From the NCBI RefSeq assembly GCF_004138325.1, contig NZ_SBLB01000003.1:620001-684000 (forward strand): a DNA stretch of 64,000 nucleotides, read 5' to 3'. The notes beneath the pieces were generated by a model. It made no database searches, was not told the DNA's origin, and worked only from the letters and a program-made list of their open reading frames with translations. The DNA comes from Spirosoma sordidisoli. Its GTDB lineage: Bacteria > Bacteroidota > Bacteroidia > Cytophagales > Spirosomataceae. Position numbers and translations under genes: made by a program. Of this stretch, positions 52,060 through 61,200 are shown one piece after another (within the stretch, counting starts at the first letter, position 1; every line of letters begins with the position of its first letter).

Positions 52060-52959
52060 ATGAGTCTACTGGAAAACCTAAAAAACTGGTTCGGGTTCGG
52101 CTCCCCCGGGTCGCGCCCCACGGCTACCCTAACAACGGAGTCTCCATTGCCGGACAAACCGGTTGCTGCCCACCCTGTGCCCGCACCTGCCGGGCCTCCG
52201 CCCGCAGCTCAGCGTCGGGAGCAGCTGATCCGGTTTATTGTCAGCAAACTACGGATCTATCAGAACGAGCCGGATACGGTTCCCGTCGGCATTCGGCTGG
52301 GTATCCTGAGCAGCGATCCGGAAGAACAGGCCTTGTACAAGGTGGCGTTATGGGCCAGCCAGCCAGGGAAATTTCAACAGGAACTGAGCCGACAACTGGC
52401 CGACAACTACATCACACTGCCCAAAAACTGGCTGTTCGATTATACCTTCTTCGCCGACGAGCTGCCTGCCAGCACCTACCGCGACGGCAACATCAGCCTG
52501 TTCATCGTCGATAGCTCGAAACCTGACGATACGCCCGTACTGGGCAAACTCATCACCCTGGTGGGCCAGACAAGGCAGCCTGAATACCTCCTCGATCCCA
52601 CCCGGCAAACCAGCTTCTGTATTGGACGCGGACAGACTACCCAGACTAACTCGGGCCGGGTTCGCACCAACGATATCGTTATCGTCAATGACGACGATCC
52701 CGATTTCGACGCGCAGCGAGGAAAGGGCAATGGCGCCGTTAGCCGGGCCCACGCGTCGATCCGCTACGATAGCGTTCAACGGCGCTACGCCCTGCTGGTC
52801 GATCCGGGCGGCTTGCCCGCCAGTGGTAATAAAACCAAGATTATTCACCCGGATGATACCATCGAGCGGGCCGATATCGCCACCCTGGTTTACCCGCTTC
52901 AGTCGGGTGACCAGATCGAACTGGGCGGAGAGGTGCTGTTGCTGTTTGAGCTCCAGTAG
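52060..52959 (+). CDS. FHA-domain protein, 299 aa
   Basis: Residues 1-50 form a short amphipathic helix and Pro-rich linker. About 55-170 is an alpha/beta domain (REQLIRFIVSKLRIYQNEPD), and about 180-299 is an FHA domain with Arg190 (FCIGRG), Ser228/His231 (VSRAHASI) and Asn in SGNKTKI, the residues that grip phosphothreonine. There is no membrane helix. It begins 65 bases after the SEDS-PBP gene and closes the cluster, so it is a likely reader of kinase phosphorylation on the synthase or its partners. Confidence 0.9.
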   Translation: MSLLENLKNWFGFGSPGSRPTATLTTESPLPDKPVAAHPVPAPAGPPPAAQRREQLIRFIVSKLRIYQNEPDTVPVGIRLGILSSDPEEQALYKVALWASQPGKFQQELSRQLADNYITLPKNWLFDYTFFADELPASTYRDGNISLFIVDSSKPDDTPVLGKLITLVGQTRQPEYLLDPTRQTSFCIGRGQTTQTNSGRVRTNDIVIVNDDDPDFDAQRGKGNGAVSRAHASIRYDSVQRRYALLVDPGGLPASGNKTKIIHPDDTIERADIATLVYPLQSGDQIELGGEVLLLFELQ

Positions 52960-53229
52960 TTACAGTTTCGTGAAATCGACGGGGTAGCTCATGAGCCCCG
53001 GCAGACGGCGACGATCGACAACCATTTTCAGTTGATTGACCGGCATCATTTTGCCGTCGAGCAGGCGTTTGGTTGGGGCAAAAACGGGCACTTCCCAGTA
53101 GGCGCCGTTCCACAAAGCGCCTTCGAGGTTGCCGATCTGAGTGGTTAAATGAGGGTCGTTGCGGAAGCTAACAGTAAAGTAGAGATCACCAGGTTTGTGG
53201 TTAACAAAGATCGTTGGACGTGTTGCCAT
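52960..53229 (-). CDS. Small hypothetical protein, 89 aa
   Basis: The gene is read from ATG 53229 and its stop abuts the stop of the FHA gene on the other strand. The product is a small alpha/beta protein (MATRPTIFVNHKPGDLYFTV), with aromatic residues around GALWNGAYWEVP and a basic C-terminal half. It has no signal peptide and no motif I recognise. Confidence 0.65.
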   Translation of the reverse strand: MATRPTIFVNHKPGDLYFTVSFRNDPHLTTQIGNLEGALWNGAYWEVPVFAPTKRLLDGKMMPVNQLKMVVDRRRLPGLMSYPVDFTKL

Positions 53230-53335
53230 GGTGCAGATAGGTATAAGTCTTCACTAAGGTTTTTTTGTTACTCAATACTTACGAATGGATCCATAAAGTA
53301 GTTTTTAAGAGTCACAAAATAAATTTACAAAACAT

Positions 53336-53373
53336 AAAAAACCGCCTTATTTTCGAAAATAAGGCGGTTTTTT
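53336..53373. terminator. Perfect 38-bp palindromic bidirectional terminator
   Basis: Nineteen bases beginning AAAAAACCGCCTTATTTTC pair perfectly with their complement, with A-runs before and T-runs after the stem on both strands. It lies behind susD on the minus strand, and on the plus strand it could stop read-through coming from the FHA cluster. Confidence 0.9.
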
Positions 53374-53503
53374 ATGTAAAAAAAAGTTTACATGTTTATA
53401 CAACATACTGATTACTAACCAATTCAGCAGTAGTATCAATGCTGTAAGTAATACTATTTTGAACCGAAGAGGCCGATCACCTGGTCATCAACCGGCGCGG
53501 GGG

Positions 53504-54937
53504 TTAATAGCCTGTATTTTGGGTCAGATTAGGGTTGACATCCCGCTCGGCCTGAGGAATGGGGAAGCGCTCGCTGATTCCTTCCCGGAAGTTAGTTTTG
53601 CCAATCGAACGCATGAAAGCCGCAGCATCGCCCCACCGTACCAGATCGAACCAGCGGTGACCTTCCATACCCAACTCTACCCGGCGTTCATCTTTGATTA
53701 CCTGCCGAAGCTGGACCTGCGAAAGTGACGAACTCAGGGCCGGCAGCCTGACGTCCGGACGGGCCCGTACCTGATTGATAGGCGCCAGCGCTTCTGCCGT
53801 TTTGCCCGACTCATTCAGGGCTTCGGCATACATCAGCAACAAATCGGCATACCGCATCAGGATGAAATTTTTCGGGTCGTCGCTTCGGCCGATGTTCGCT
53901 CCTTTACCCACTACGTACTTACGCGAGCCGTAGCCAGTCGATGACGAAGCCGGATTGAACGTAATTCCCTGAAAAACATCGCCCGCCTGAAAAATTGTGA
54001 AGCCTTTCCGGGGATCGTTAGCCGCAAACGAGCTTACAAAGTTCTGGGTAGGCTGTGCCCAGCCGTAGCCGCCGTCCAGCGTGAAGCCCGAGCCACGGGG
54101 CGCGTCGTAGTTGTTGGTCGCGTTGCCCAGACCGCCCAGAAACGAGGCATACTGAATCTCGAAAATAGACTCCCGGTTGTTTTCCGTAGCCAGTTCGAAA
54201 TTGTCGAAGTAACGATCTGTGAGGCTGTAGGCGCGTGAATCGACAACTTCTTTCACCTTGCTGGCGGCTTCGGCCCATTGCTTCCGGTACAGGTAAACTT
54301 TGGCCAGAAACGCCCTGGCTGCTCCCTGCGTAGCCCGCCCCAGATCAGCGGCAGCGTAGGTAAGCGGCAGGCTTTTCTCGGCTGCCTGAAAATCGGCGAC
54401 GATCTGCGCATATACCTGATCGGCGGGGGTTCTCGACACCAGAAATTCGCTGGCGTTGAACTGCGGTTTGGTAATCAGCGGTACGTCGCCGAAAAGCAGC
54501 ACCAGGTAGTGATACGACAGCCCCCGCAAAAACGACGCTTCGGCCAGAATCCGCGCTTTCAGGCTGGCGTCCATCGCGATGGCAGGCACCCGTTCGAGCA
54601 CCAGGTTGGCCCGGAATACGACCTGATACAACGATGTCCAGGAGCTTCTGACGGCCGGATTATCGGCATTTACGGTAAAATTCTCGATCGCTACCCAGTT
54701 GGCATCATCGCCATAGGTATTTGAATCGCCCGCCTGGTTATTGCCGTAATAGGCAAGACCAAACTGACCAACGCCATTGTACATCAGTGGCTTGTAAGCC
54801 GCGTTGATGGCCCGGACTGCATCGTCGGCAGTCTGGTAAAAGTTATCGGCCGTCACCGCATTCAGCGGTTGTTTTTCCAGGAAATCATTCTGGCAACCGG
54901 CCAGGCAGAGTGCGGCTGCTACGAGTATCTTTTTCAT
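53504..54937 (-). CDS. susD: SusD/RagB-type outer-membrane glycan-binding lipoprotein
   Basis: The 477-aa product has a lipoprotein signal with lipidated Cys15 (LVAAALCLAGC). The TPR-like core of SusD follows (AVRAINAAYKPLMY, ILAEASFLRGLSYHYLVLLF near 135), as does the C-terminal family ending INQVRARPDVRLP then VIKDERRVELGMEGHRWFDL. It caps the SusC channel and binds the incoming sugar. It is 23 bases downstream of susC and belongs to the same operon. The fucosidase and dehydrogenase next door suggest fucose-containing glycans. Confidence 0.95.
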   Translation of the reverse strand: MKKILVAAALCLAGCQNDFLEKQPLNAVTADNFYQTADDAVRAINAAYKPLMYNGVGQFGLAYYGNNQAGDSNTYGDDANWVAIENFTVNADNPAVRSSWTSLYQVVFRANLVLERVPAIAMDASLKARILAEASFLRGLSYHYLVLLFGDVPLITKPQFNASEFLVSRTPADQVYAQIVADFQAAEKSLPLTYAAADLGRATQGAARAFLAKVYLYRKQWAEAASKVKEVVDSRAYSLTDRYFDNFELATENNRESIFEIQYASFLGGLGNATNNYDAPRGSGFTLDGGYGWAQPTQNFVSSFAANDPRKGFTIFQAGDVFQGITFNPASSSTGYGSRKYVVGKGANIGRSDDPKNFILMRYADLLLMYAEALNESGKTAEALAPINQVRARPDVRLPALSSSLSQVQLRQVIKDERRVELGMEGHRWFDLVRWGDAAAFMRSIGKTNFREGISERFPIPQAERDVNPNLTQNTGY

Positions 54938-54960
54938 AGAGATTATGGTTGGGGAACCCG

Positions 54961-57900
54961 TTAAAAATCGATGTTGATACCGCCCAGGATGGTACGGGGC
55001 TGCGGATAGGTCATCAGGTCGGTGAAGTTATTATCGATACCCGCCCCCACTTCCGGGTCGAACCAGGGATAAGGCGTAAGTGTCAGTAGGTTCTGGCAGC
55101 TGGCGTACACCCGCAGCCGACCCAGTCCCAGCGTCCCTTTCGGCAGGGTATATCCCAGCTGCAGGTTACGTATCCGCATGTAACTGGCGTCATATACCCA
55201 GAAACTAGACGTACGCCGGTTGTTGCTGGGGTCGCCCCAAACCAGCCGGGGCACGCGGTTACTGGTTCCCGGTCCGGTCCAGCGGCTCAGGTAATCGGCG
55301 GTTGTGTTGTCGAAGTTGTCCATGAGCCGTCGACCACCGGTTCCGTCGAGGTAGAGTTCACGCCCCTGGATGCCCTGCACAAAAATGCTCAGGTCGAACC
55401 CTTTGTAGCTGGCATTGGCCGTCAGACCGTACGACAGGCGCGGAATGGTATTACCGATATAGTCACGGTCAAGGTCATTGATGATGCCATCACCGTTTAT
55501 ATCTTTCCATTTGATGTCGCCGGGCTGGGCATTCTGCTGCCGGGCGTGACCGTCAATCTCGGCCTGATTCTGGAAAATACCCTCCTGCACATAGCCGAAT
55601 ATGGAGTTGATCGGCTGCCCCTCGGCGGTTTTGAACACGCCCGAGATAATGGGCAGACCCGCCAGCGAGATCACCCGGTTCTTAATGGTTCCCATATTGG
55701 CGCTCACGTCCCAGCGAAACGGACCTGCGTTTTGCCGGTAGGTGACGGCCAGCTCGAAGCCCGAGTTACGCACGGCCCCCACGTTCTGGTACGGCGCGGT
55801 GGTAACCCCCGTAGTCCCCGGAATAGGCACCTGCACCAGCATGTCGCGGGTATCCTTAATGAAGTAGTCGGCCGTTACCGACACCCGGTTGTTGAGCAGG
55901 GCCAGGTCAATACCAATATCCTGCATCGTAGTAGTTTCCCACCGGATATCCGGGTTTCCCAGTGCCGTGGGAGCTACCCCCGGCGCCACCGTCTGGCCGC
56001 TGCCGAGCACGTAGTTCTGACCCAGGTTCAGACCCGTCGTGAACGAGTACAGCCCGATCTCCTGGTTACCGAGCTGGCCCCAGCTGGCCCGCAGCTTCAG
56101 GTCGTTGATCAGCCGCACATTTTCCATAAACGGCTCACCCGAAATACGCCAGCCGGCCGCGAAAGACGGGAACACCCCATACCGATTACCCGCCCCAAAG
56201 CGCGACGACCCATCGACCCGGAGGTTGGCTGAGAGCAGGTACTTCTCGTCATAGTTGTAATTAACCCGGCTCAGAAACGACCGAATCGACCATTCGGATG
56301 CGCTTCCCCGGGCCCGGTCGTTCAGCGCACCCGCGTCCAGCACCCGAATGTCATTATTGGGGAAACTCTCGCGGTGGGCCGTGAAATTCTCGAAGCGGTT
56401 AGACTGCTGGGTAATACCGGCCAGCGCCGAAATACCATGTTTACCGATTTTCTTATCGTACGAGAGGAGGTTTTCGTTGAGCCACGTCAGGTTGATGACA
56501 TTGGACCGGTCGAGCGAATTGACCGTATTGGTTCGACCGCCGAACGCGTAGGTAGGTACGAAATTGGTGCCGTTCTCAAAGATGATGTCAGTACCGATGG
56601 TAGCCCGAAACTTCAGTTCAGGAGTAAACTGATATTCGCCGTACACATTGCCGAGCAACCGGTAGCGGGCCAGGTCGTTCTGAAACAGGTAGGCGCTCCC
56701 GAGCGACGAAAGGTATCCGATCTGTTCGCCGGGCAGGGTAGCATAGCCATAGTTCCCATCGGGCATGTATTTCGGAATCGTGGGCGAGAACCGAATGGCG
56801 TTCACGAAGGTCTCGTTCCACTGGCCGCTGGTCTGGTTACCGCGCGTCAGCGACAGGCTGTTGCCGAATCGCAGTTTTTTAAGCACCTGGTGGTCTGAGG
56901 TAACGTTCAGCGAGTACCGGTCGTAGCCCACGCCGATGCCGATACCGACCTGATTGAAGTAGCCCAGCGATACGGAATACTGCGATTTCTCGGACCCACC
57001 CGATACCGACAGATGGTAGTTCTGAATGGGAGCCGTCTGGAAAATCTCCCCGATTTTATCGTTACCCACTCCCAGCGAATCCGGATTATTCCAGTAGGGA
57101 GCCAGACCGGCGTTTCGACGGGCTTCGTTCTGTAACGTCGCAAACTCGCGTGCGTTAGCCATCTTCGGCAACCGCCAGGCTTTCTGGGTGCCGTAATACA
57201 TGGAAAAGCTAACCCGCCCAACCCCAGCTTTGCCTCGTTTGGTCGTGATCAGCACCACTCCGTTAGCGGCCCGGGCGCCGTAAATAGCCGACGAGGCCGC
57301 GTCTTTCAGTACCGTCATCGACTCGATATCATCGGGGTTGATATTGGCAATGCCGCCATCGGTAATAACGCCGTCGATAACGTACAACGCATTGCTGTTA
57401 CCAGTCGTGCCAACGCCCCGTACGCGAATGATGGCATTGTCGCCAGGTTTGCCGGTGTTCTGGGTAACCTGTACTCCGGCAGCCCGACCCTGCAGCGCCT
57501 GGCCCACGTTCGTATTGATGGTATTATCGAAATCACCGGCTGAAATGGCCGACACGGCTCCCGTCAGGTCGGCTTTGCGCTGGGTTCCGTAGCCCACGAC
57601 GACCACTTCATTGAGTGATTTGCTGTCGGTCCTGAGGGTTACATCGACCGTAGACTGATTGCCGATGGGTATTTCCTGGGACACATAGCCGATAAACGAG
57701 AACACCAGCACCGTCCCTGTCTCGTCGGGGATACTCAGCCGAAAGGCGCCATTGGCATCGCTGGAAGTACCGCGGGTAGTGCCTTTGATCTGGATGTTGA
57801 CCCCCGGCAACGCTTCCCCGTTATCACCGGTTATTTTCCCCGTAACAGGCCGGTCAGCCTGCAAGGTTGATGAGTTTATCCTGACCGAATGGTTAGAAGC

Positions 57901-57993
57901 GGCATAGACCGACAGACCGTTGCCTGTTCCGAAGAATAGTATACAGGCCGGAAGCGCGGACAATTTCCAGACGCGTAAAACGTGCTGTTTCAT
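54961..57993 (-). CDS. susC: SusC/RagA-type TonB-dependent outer-membrane transporter
   Basis: The 1010-aa product has an N-terminal signal region. A carboxypeptidase-D-regulatory-like domain (about 52-120) carries GDNGEALPGVNIQIKGTTRG. The TonB-box-like segment LNEVVVVGYGTQRKADLTGA (about 130-150), a plug with VRGVGTTGNSNALYVIDGVI (about 190) and a 22-strand barrel follow, ending in ILGGINIDF. It imports oligosaccharide together with SusD, using TonB energy. A motif shared with the dehydrogenase promoter lies 177-195 bases upstream. Confidence 0.95.
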   Translation of the reverse strand: MKQHVLRVWKLSALPACILFFGTGNGLSVYAASNHSVRINSSTLQADRPVTGKITGDNGEALPGVNIQIKGTTRGTSSDANGAFRLSIPDETGTVLVFSFIGYVSQEIPIGNQSTVDVTLRTDSKSLNEVVVVGYGTQRKADLTGAVSAISAGDFDNTINTNVGQALQGRAAGVQVTQNTGKPGDNAIIRVRGVGTTGNSNALYVIDGVITDGGIANINPDDIESMTVLKDAASSAIYGARAANGVVLITTKRGKAGVGRVSFSMYYGTQKAWRLPKMANAREFATLQNEARRNAGLAPYWNNPDSLGVGNDKIGEIFQTAPIQNYHLSVSGGSEKSQYSVSLGYFNQVGIGIGVGYDRYSLNVTSDHQVLKKLRFGNSLSLTRGNQTSGQWNETFVNAIRFSPTIPKYMPDGNYGYATLPGEQIGYLSSLGSAYLFQNDLARYRLLGNVYGEYQFTPELKFRATIGTDIIFENGTNFVPTYAFGGRTNTVNSLDRSNVINLTWLNENLLSYDKKIGKHGISALAGITQQSNRFENFTAHRESFPNNDIRVLDAGALNDRARGSASEWSIRSFLSRVNYNYDEKYLLSANLRVDGSSRFGAGNRYGVFPSFAAGWRISGEPFMENVRLINDLKLRASWGQLGNQEIGLYSFTTGLNLGQNYVLGSGQTVAPGVAPTALGNPDIRWETTTMQDIGIDLALLNNRVSVTADYFIKDTRDMLVQVPIPGTTGVTTAPYQNVGAVRNSGFELAVTYRQNAGPFRWDVSANMGTIKNRVISLAGLPIISGVFKTAEGQPINSIFGYVQEGIFQNQAEIDGHARQQNAQPGDIKWKDINGDGIINDLDRDYIGNTIPRLSYGLTANASYKGFDLSIFVQGIQGRELYLDGTGGRRLMDNFDNTTADYLSRWTGPGTSNRVPRLVWGDPSNNRRTSSFWVYDASYMRIRNLQLGYTLPKGTLGLGRLRVYASCQNLLTLTPYPWFDPEVGAGIDNNFTDLMTYPQPRTILGGINIDF

Positions 57994-58122
57994 AAGTTGA
58001 TAGGTGAAAAAAGGCCTGAAATAGAAAGCAGTATCCGCCCCTGGGCAGGACAGAACACATGAAAGAAATACACTGATAATCAGAAAGTCCGGCCAGACAA
58101 GTCAATTCTAAATAGAACGATA

Positions 58123-58188
58123 CAAAGGAAAAGTATTTCTTAATTTATAGGGTTTATATATTATCTGATTAGTAAGTTATTTTAACCT
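58123..58188 (-). promoter_or_regulatory. susCD promoter region with 19-bp motif shared with the dehydrogenase promoter
   Basis: TAGTAAGTTATTTTAACCT (58170-58188, plus-strand notation) matches 18 of 19 bases with 61142-61160. CAAAGGA at 58123 lies 47 bases from the motif start, against 48 bases in the other copy. In transcription direction this reads motif, 29 bases, AGAAATA, then TCCTTTG. It is most likely an activator site plus promoter. Confidence 0.65.
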
Positions 58189-58290
58189 TTCACAGTATTT
58201 AACCCTTGTTAAGTAGGAATAATCTTATAAACCTTACCCATAGCTTCGTCAGTCGCCCACTACAAGCCCTTCAATACCTGAGCAAAACAA

Positions 58291-58322
58291 AAAGCCAGCA
58301 AACAAGACTGTTCGCCGGCTTT
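58291..58322 (-). terminator. Terminator of the dehydrogenase-fucosidase operon
   Basis: On the minus strand AAAGCCGGC pairs with GCTGGCTTT with one mismatch across a 14-base loop, followed by TTTTTG and more T. It is 26 bases after the fucosidase stop and separates that operon from susCD. Confidence 0.75.
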
Positions 58323-58347
58323 CAACCACTTATGATTTACGCCTTAC

Positions 58348-60006
58348 TTACACGATCCGGAGGCAGTGGGCATAGTCGCCGGTTTTACGGGCTGGCAGCG
58401 TTACTTCCAGCGCTTCGGCCGTTCGGTTTATAGACAATGGGCCGGTATGTCCCATCAGTTCAACCTGTTTTACGGATTGGTCCCGGGCCGCGGCTGCGTT
58501 GGTGCCCAGGTTTTTAATACGCACGACACCACTGGCCGGCCATCCCATCACAATCGCATACAGGGTATTCCCTTTCTGGGTAAACCGAATATCTTCGGGG
58601 CCAAACGGTTTTCCTTTTCCTTCGTTAAAGCCCTGGGCACTGAGCGGAGCGGCCGATTCGAGGGCGGGGCCTTCGCCAAATACCCGCCACGGACGGGTCC
58701 CGAAAATGCTTTCCTTATTGACAGCCATCCAGCTGGCTATGCCTTCTACCACCGCCGTTTCTTTTTCGTCGATGCTGCCATCGGCGCGGACAGGTACGCT
58801 CAGGAGGAGGTTACCGTTTTTGCTGACCACATCGGCCAGGGTATGAATCACCGTCTGGGGCGTCTTGTACCGGTTACCCTCGTAGACGCGCCGGTCGTAG
58901 TGCCAGCTCCCGATGCAGGTGTCGGTTTGCCAGACAAAGGGCTCGATCTGGTTCGACTGGCCGCGCTCAATGTCCCAGACCATGCATTTCTGCTGGTCGG
59001 GCGTCAGAATTTTGCCATTCACGACGGCTTCCAGCTTACCACCGTGGCGCTTCATGTTGCTGTTGTACAGGTGGGCCGCAATCCGCAGCCCCGCATCGCT
59101 GACCGGCCAGAGTGGTAGCGCCGTATCATCGAAATAGACCACCTCGGGTTCGTACTTGTTGATCAGGTCAACGGTGCGGTTGTAGAATTTTTCGATGTAC
59201 TCGCTCGTCGGTACATTGGCGCCGTTCCCCCACTCCCACTGCCGGTGGATGGTATTGGTTTTTTCACTTCCCTCGCTCAGGGCGTGGTTCTGGGCATACA
59301 GTTCCTGCGGGTCGTAGCCTTCCCACCAGGTACCTTTTCCGTCGGCTTTGGTCAGCTTTCCGTCATAGGGTACGCCCGCCAGCGGCCCGTTTTTGTCGGC
59401 GCGCTGGGCGGTTTCGTACCAGGTCCAGGCATGGGCAGCGTGTATACTGACCCCAAACCGAAGCCCATGCTGACGCGCAGCCCGGGCCCAGCCCCCGATG
59501 ATATCTTTCTTGGGCCCCAGCCGGGTCGAGTTCCAGGACTGGTACTTGCTGTCGTAGTTGTCGAAATTGTCGTGGTGATTCGCCATCGCCATGAAATACT
59601 GCGCCCCGGCCCGTTTGTAGAGGCTCAGTAACTGATCAGGATTCCAGTTTTCGGCTTTCCACTGATGAATAACGTCCTTAAAACCAGCTTTGGAGGGATG
59701 GCCGTATTTCTCGACGTGGAACTTGTAGTCGTTGCTGCCTTCGTCATACATCGATCGGGCGTACCAGTCGCCATGTTCGGGCTGGCATTGGGCGCCCCAG
59801 TGGGCCCATATGCCAAACTTCGCATCGCGGTACCAGTCGGGTACGCTATACTGCCGGAGCGACTCCCAGGTGGGCTTGAACTTTCCCGTTGCCATTGGCT
59901 CGCCAGGGCCAGACCAGGCAGCGGGGCGTGCCCAGGCGGGCAGCTGTGACAAATACCAGCCGGGTACGAGGCCCCCTATCCCCTTCAGGATGTGTCGTCT
60001 GTTCAT
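58348..60006 (-). CDS. Secreted GH29 alpha-L-fucosidase
   Basis: The 552-aa product has an N-terminal RR-containing signal (MNRRHILKGIGG), which may be Tat-type. The catalytic TIM barrel (about 45-410) shows the family hallmarks: FGIWAHWGAQCQPEHGDWYA, the HHDNFDNYDSKYQSWNS segment near the active site, and the strand YEPEVVYFDD with the probable nucleophile Asp. A C-terminal beta-sandwich (about 440-552) follows. GH29 enzymes release alpha-L-fucose from glycan ends. It is 44 bases downstream of the dehydrogenase gene and cotranscribed with it. Confidence 0.92.
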   Translation of the reverse strand: MNRRHILKGIGGLVPGWYLSQLPAWARPAAWSGPGEPMATGKFKPTWESLRQYSVPDWYRDAKFGIWAHWGAQCQPEHGDWYARSMYDEGSNDYKFHVEKYGHPSKAGFKDVIHQWKAENWNPDQLLSLYKRAGAQYFMAMANHHDNFDNYDSKYQSWNSTRLGPKKDIIGGWARAARQHGLRFGVSIHAAHAWTWYETAQRADKNGPLAGVPYDGKLTKADGKGTWWEGYDPQELYAQNHALSEGSEKTNTIHRQWEWGNGANVPTSEYIEKFYNRTVDLINKYEPEVVYFDDTALPLWPVSDAGLRIAAHLYNSNMKRHGGKLEAVVNGKILTPDQQKCMVWDIERGQSNQIEPFVWQTDTCIGSWHYDRRVYEGNRYKTPQTVIHTLADVVSKNGNLLLSVPVRADGSIDEKETAVVEGIASWMAVNKESIFGTRPWRVFGEGPALESAAPLSAQGFNEGKGKPFGPEDIRFTQKGNTLYAIVMGWPASGVVRIKNLGTNAAAARDQSVKQVELMGHTGPLSINRTAEALEVTLPARKTGDYAHCLRIV

Positions 60007-60050
60007 TAAAATACTGGATTAAGGGTTTACGAATAATCAGTTTGTATTGA

Positions 60051-61067
60051 TCAGGGTAGGCTCACCATGGCTTTAATCACACCCGTGTCGGGATCGAGCC
60101 AGCTGCTGAACTGCTCACCAACCTGATCGAACAGAACCCGGTGGGTGATGTAGCTGGAAGCCTCGATATGACCAGCCCGGATGGCGTCGATGACCTGATC
60201 GAAATCGGCACGGGTCGCGTTGCGGCTGCTCATGAGGGTGGCTTCCCGTTTGTGAAATTCAGGGTGGCTGAAGCTGATGAGCTGCCGCTGAAGACCGACC
60301 AGTACGTAGCGGCCACCGTGGGCCAGATAGCTGAAACTCTGCTCAATGGCGTTCAGATTACCGGTAGCATCAATAATCACCGTCGGCATGTCCCCGCCGG
60401 TATAGGCACTGATCGCCTGATGAGCCTCTTCGGTACGGGGGTTAACCGTACGGGTCAGCCCAAGCTGCTGCCGACAGAAACCAAGCCGGCTGTCGTTAAC
60501 GTCCAGCGCTGTTACCTGCGCGCCGGCCAGTTGCGCAAACGCGATGATGCCCAGGCCGATGGGCCCCGCGCCGACCACCAGCACGTGCTCACCCGCCTGT
60601 ACGCCCGCCCGCCGAAGCCCGTGCACCCCGATAGCCAGCGGCTCAACCAGCGCCAGTTCGTCGTAGGTCAGGCCGTGGCCATGAAGCAGCGCGTAAGCTG
60701 GCACCATCAGGTATTCGGTCATACCGCCGTCTATGTGGACCCCGCAAACCTGCATCCGCTCGCAGCAGTTGGTCTTGCCAACCCGGCAGGCTATGCAGCG
60801 GCCGCAGTGAAAGTACGGCATAATGGTAACGGCCTCGCCGGGAACGAAGCCCGTATCGCCGTCGACTTCGACCAGTTCGCCCGCCAGTTCGTGTCCCAGC
60901 ACGCGCGGATAGCTGAAATACGGCTGCGTACCCTCATAGGCATGCAGGTCGGTGCCGCAGATACCGATTCGGGTGACCCGGATGATCGCATGCCCAGGCT
61001 GGAGCGCCGGCAGCGAGTCGGTTCGGTAATCCAGTTGACCAGGTGCGGTGCAGGTAAGTGTTTTCAT
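60051..61067 (-). CDS. Zinc-dependent medium-chain alcohol dehydrogenase
   Basis: The 338-aa product has catalytic-zinc residues in GICGTDLH and GHELAGELVEV (about 36-70). A four-Cys structural zinc loop (CGRCIACRVGKTNCCE, about 92-107) and the NAD-binding turn VVGAGPIGLG (about 164-173) follow. The family oxidises sugars or polyols, including galactonate, gulonate, fucose derivatives and threonine. Placed first in the operon with an alpha-L-fucosidase, it most likely oxidises the released sugar or a later intermediate. The exact substrate is inferred. Confidence 0.88.
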   Translation of the reverse strand: MKTLTCTAPGQLDYRTDSLPALQPGHAIIRVTRIGICGTDLHAYEGTQPYFSYPRVLGHELAGELVEVDGDTGFVPGEAVTIMPYFHCGRCIACRVGKTNCCERMQVCGVHIDGGMTEYLMVPAYALLHGHGLTYDELALVEPLAIGVHGLRRAGVQAGEHVLVVGAGPIGLGIIAFAQLAGAQVTALDVNDSRLGFCRQQLGLTRTVNPRTEEAHQAISAYTGGDMPTVIIDATGNLNAIEQSFSYLAHGGRYVLVGLQRQLISFSHPEFHKREATLMSSRNATRADFDQVIDAIRAGHIEASSYITHRVLFDQVGEQFSSWLDPDTGVIKAMVSLP

Positions 61068-61093
61068 ACAGAAGGGCGCTGTGATCCCCAGCG

Positions 61094-61160
61094 CAAAGGA
61101 CTACTATTTCTTTTTGCCGATTAATTAGTAAATTACCAACATAGTAAGCTATTTTAACCT
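61094..61160 (-). promoter_or_regulatory. Dehydrogenase/AraC intergenic control region with shared 19-bp motif
   Basis: TAGTAAGCTATTTTAACCT (61142-61160) is the second copy of the motif upstream of susC. CAAAGGA (61094) is 48 bases from its start and would be at the promoter of the leftward operon, about 27 bases from the dehydrogenase ATG. The motif is also 41 bases before the AraC start, so it may serve both directions. TTACTA recurs beside it. Confidence 0.65.
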
Positions 61161-61200
61161 GTTTACAACATTAAGACCCGTTTTTACGTGTAATAATGTA

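Noticed and set aside
43346..52959. Reading the kinase/FHA cluster as a type VI secretion or phage-defence system
   Set aside because: FHA, PP2C and kinase genes also occur with type VI loci and defence systems, but no sheath, baseplate, ATPase or nuclease gene is present, while a SEDS-PBP gene is.
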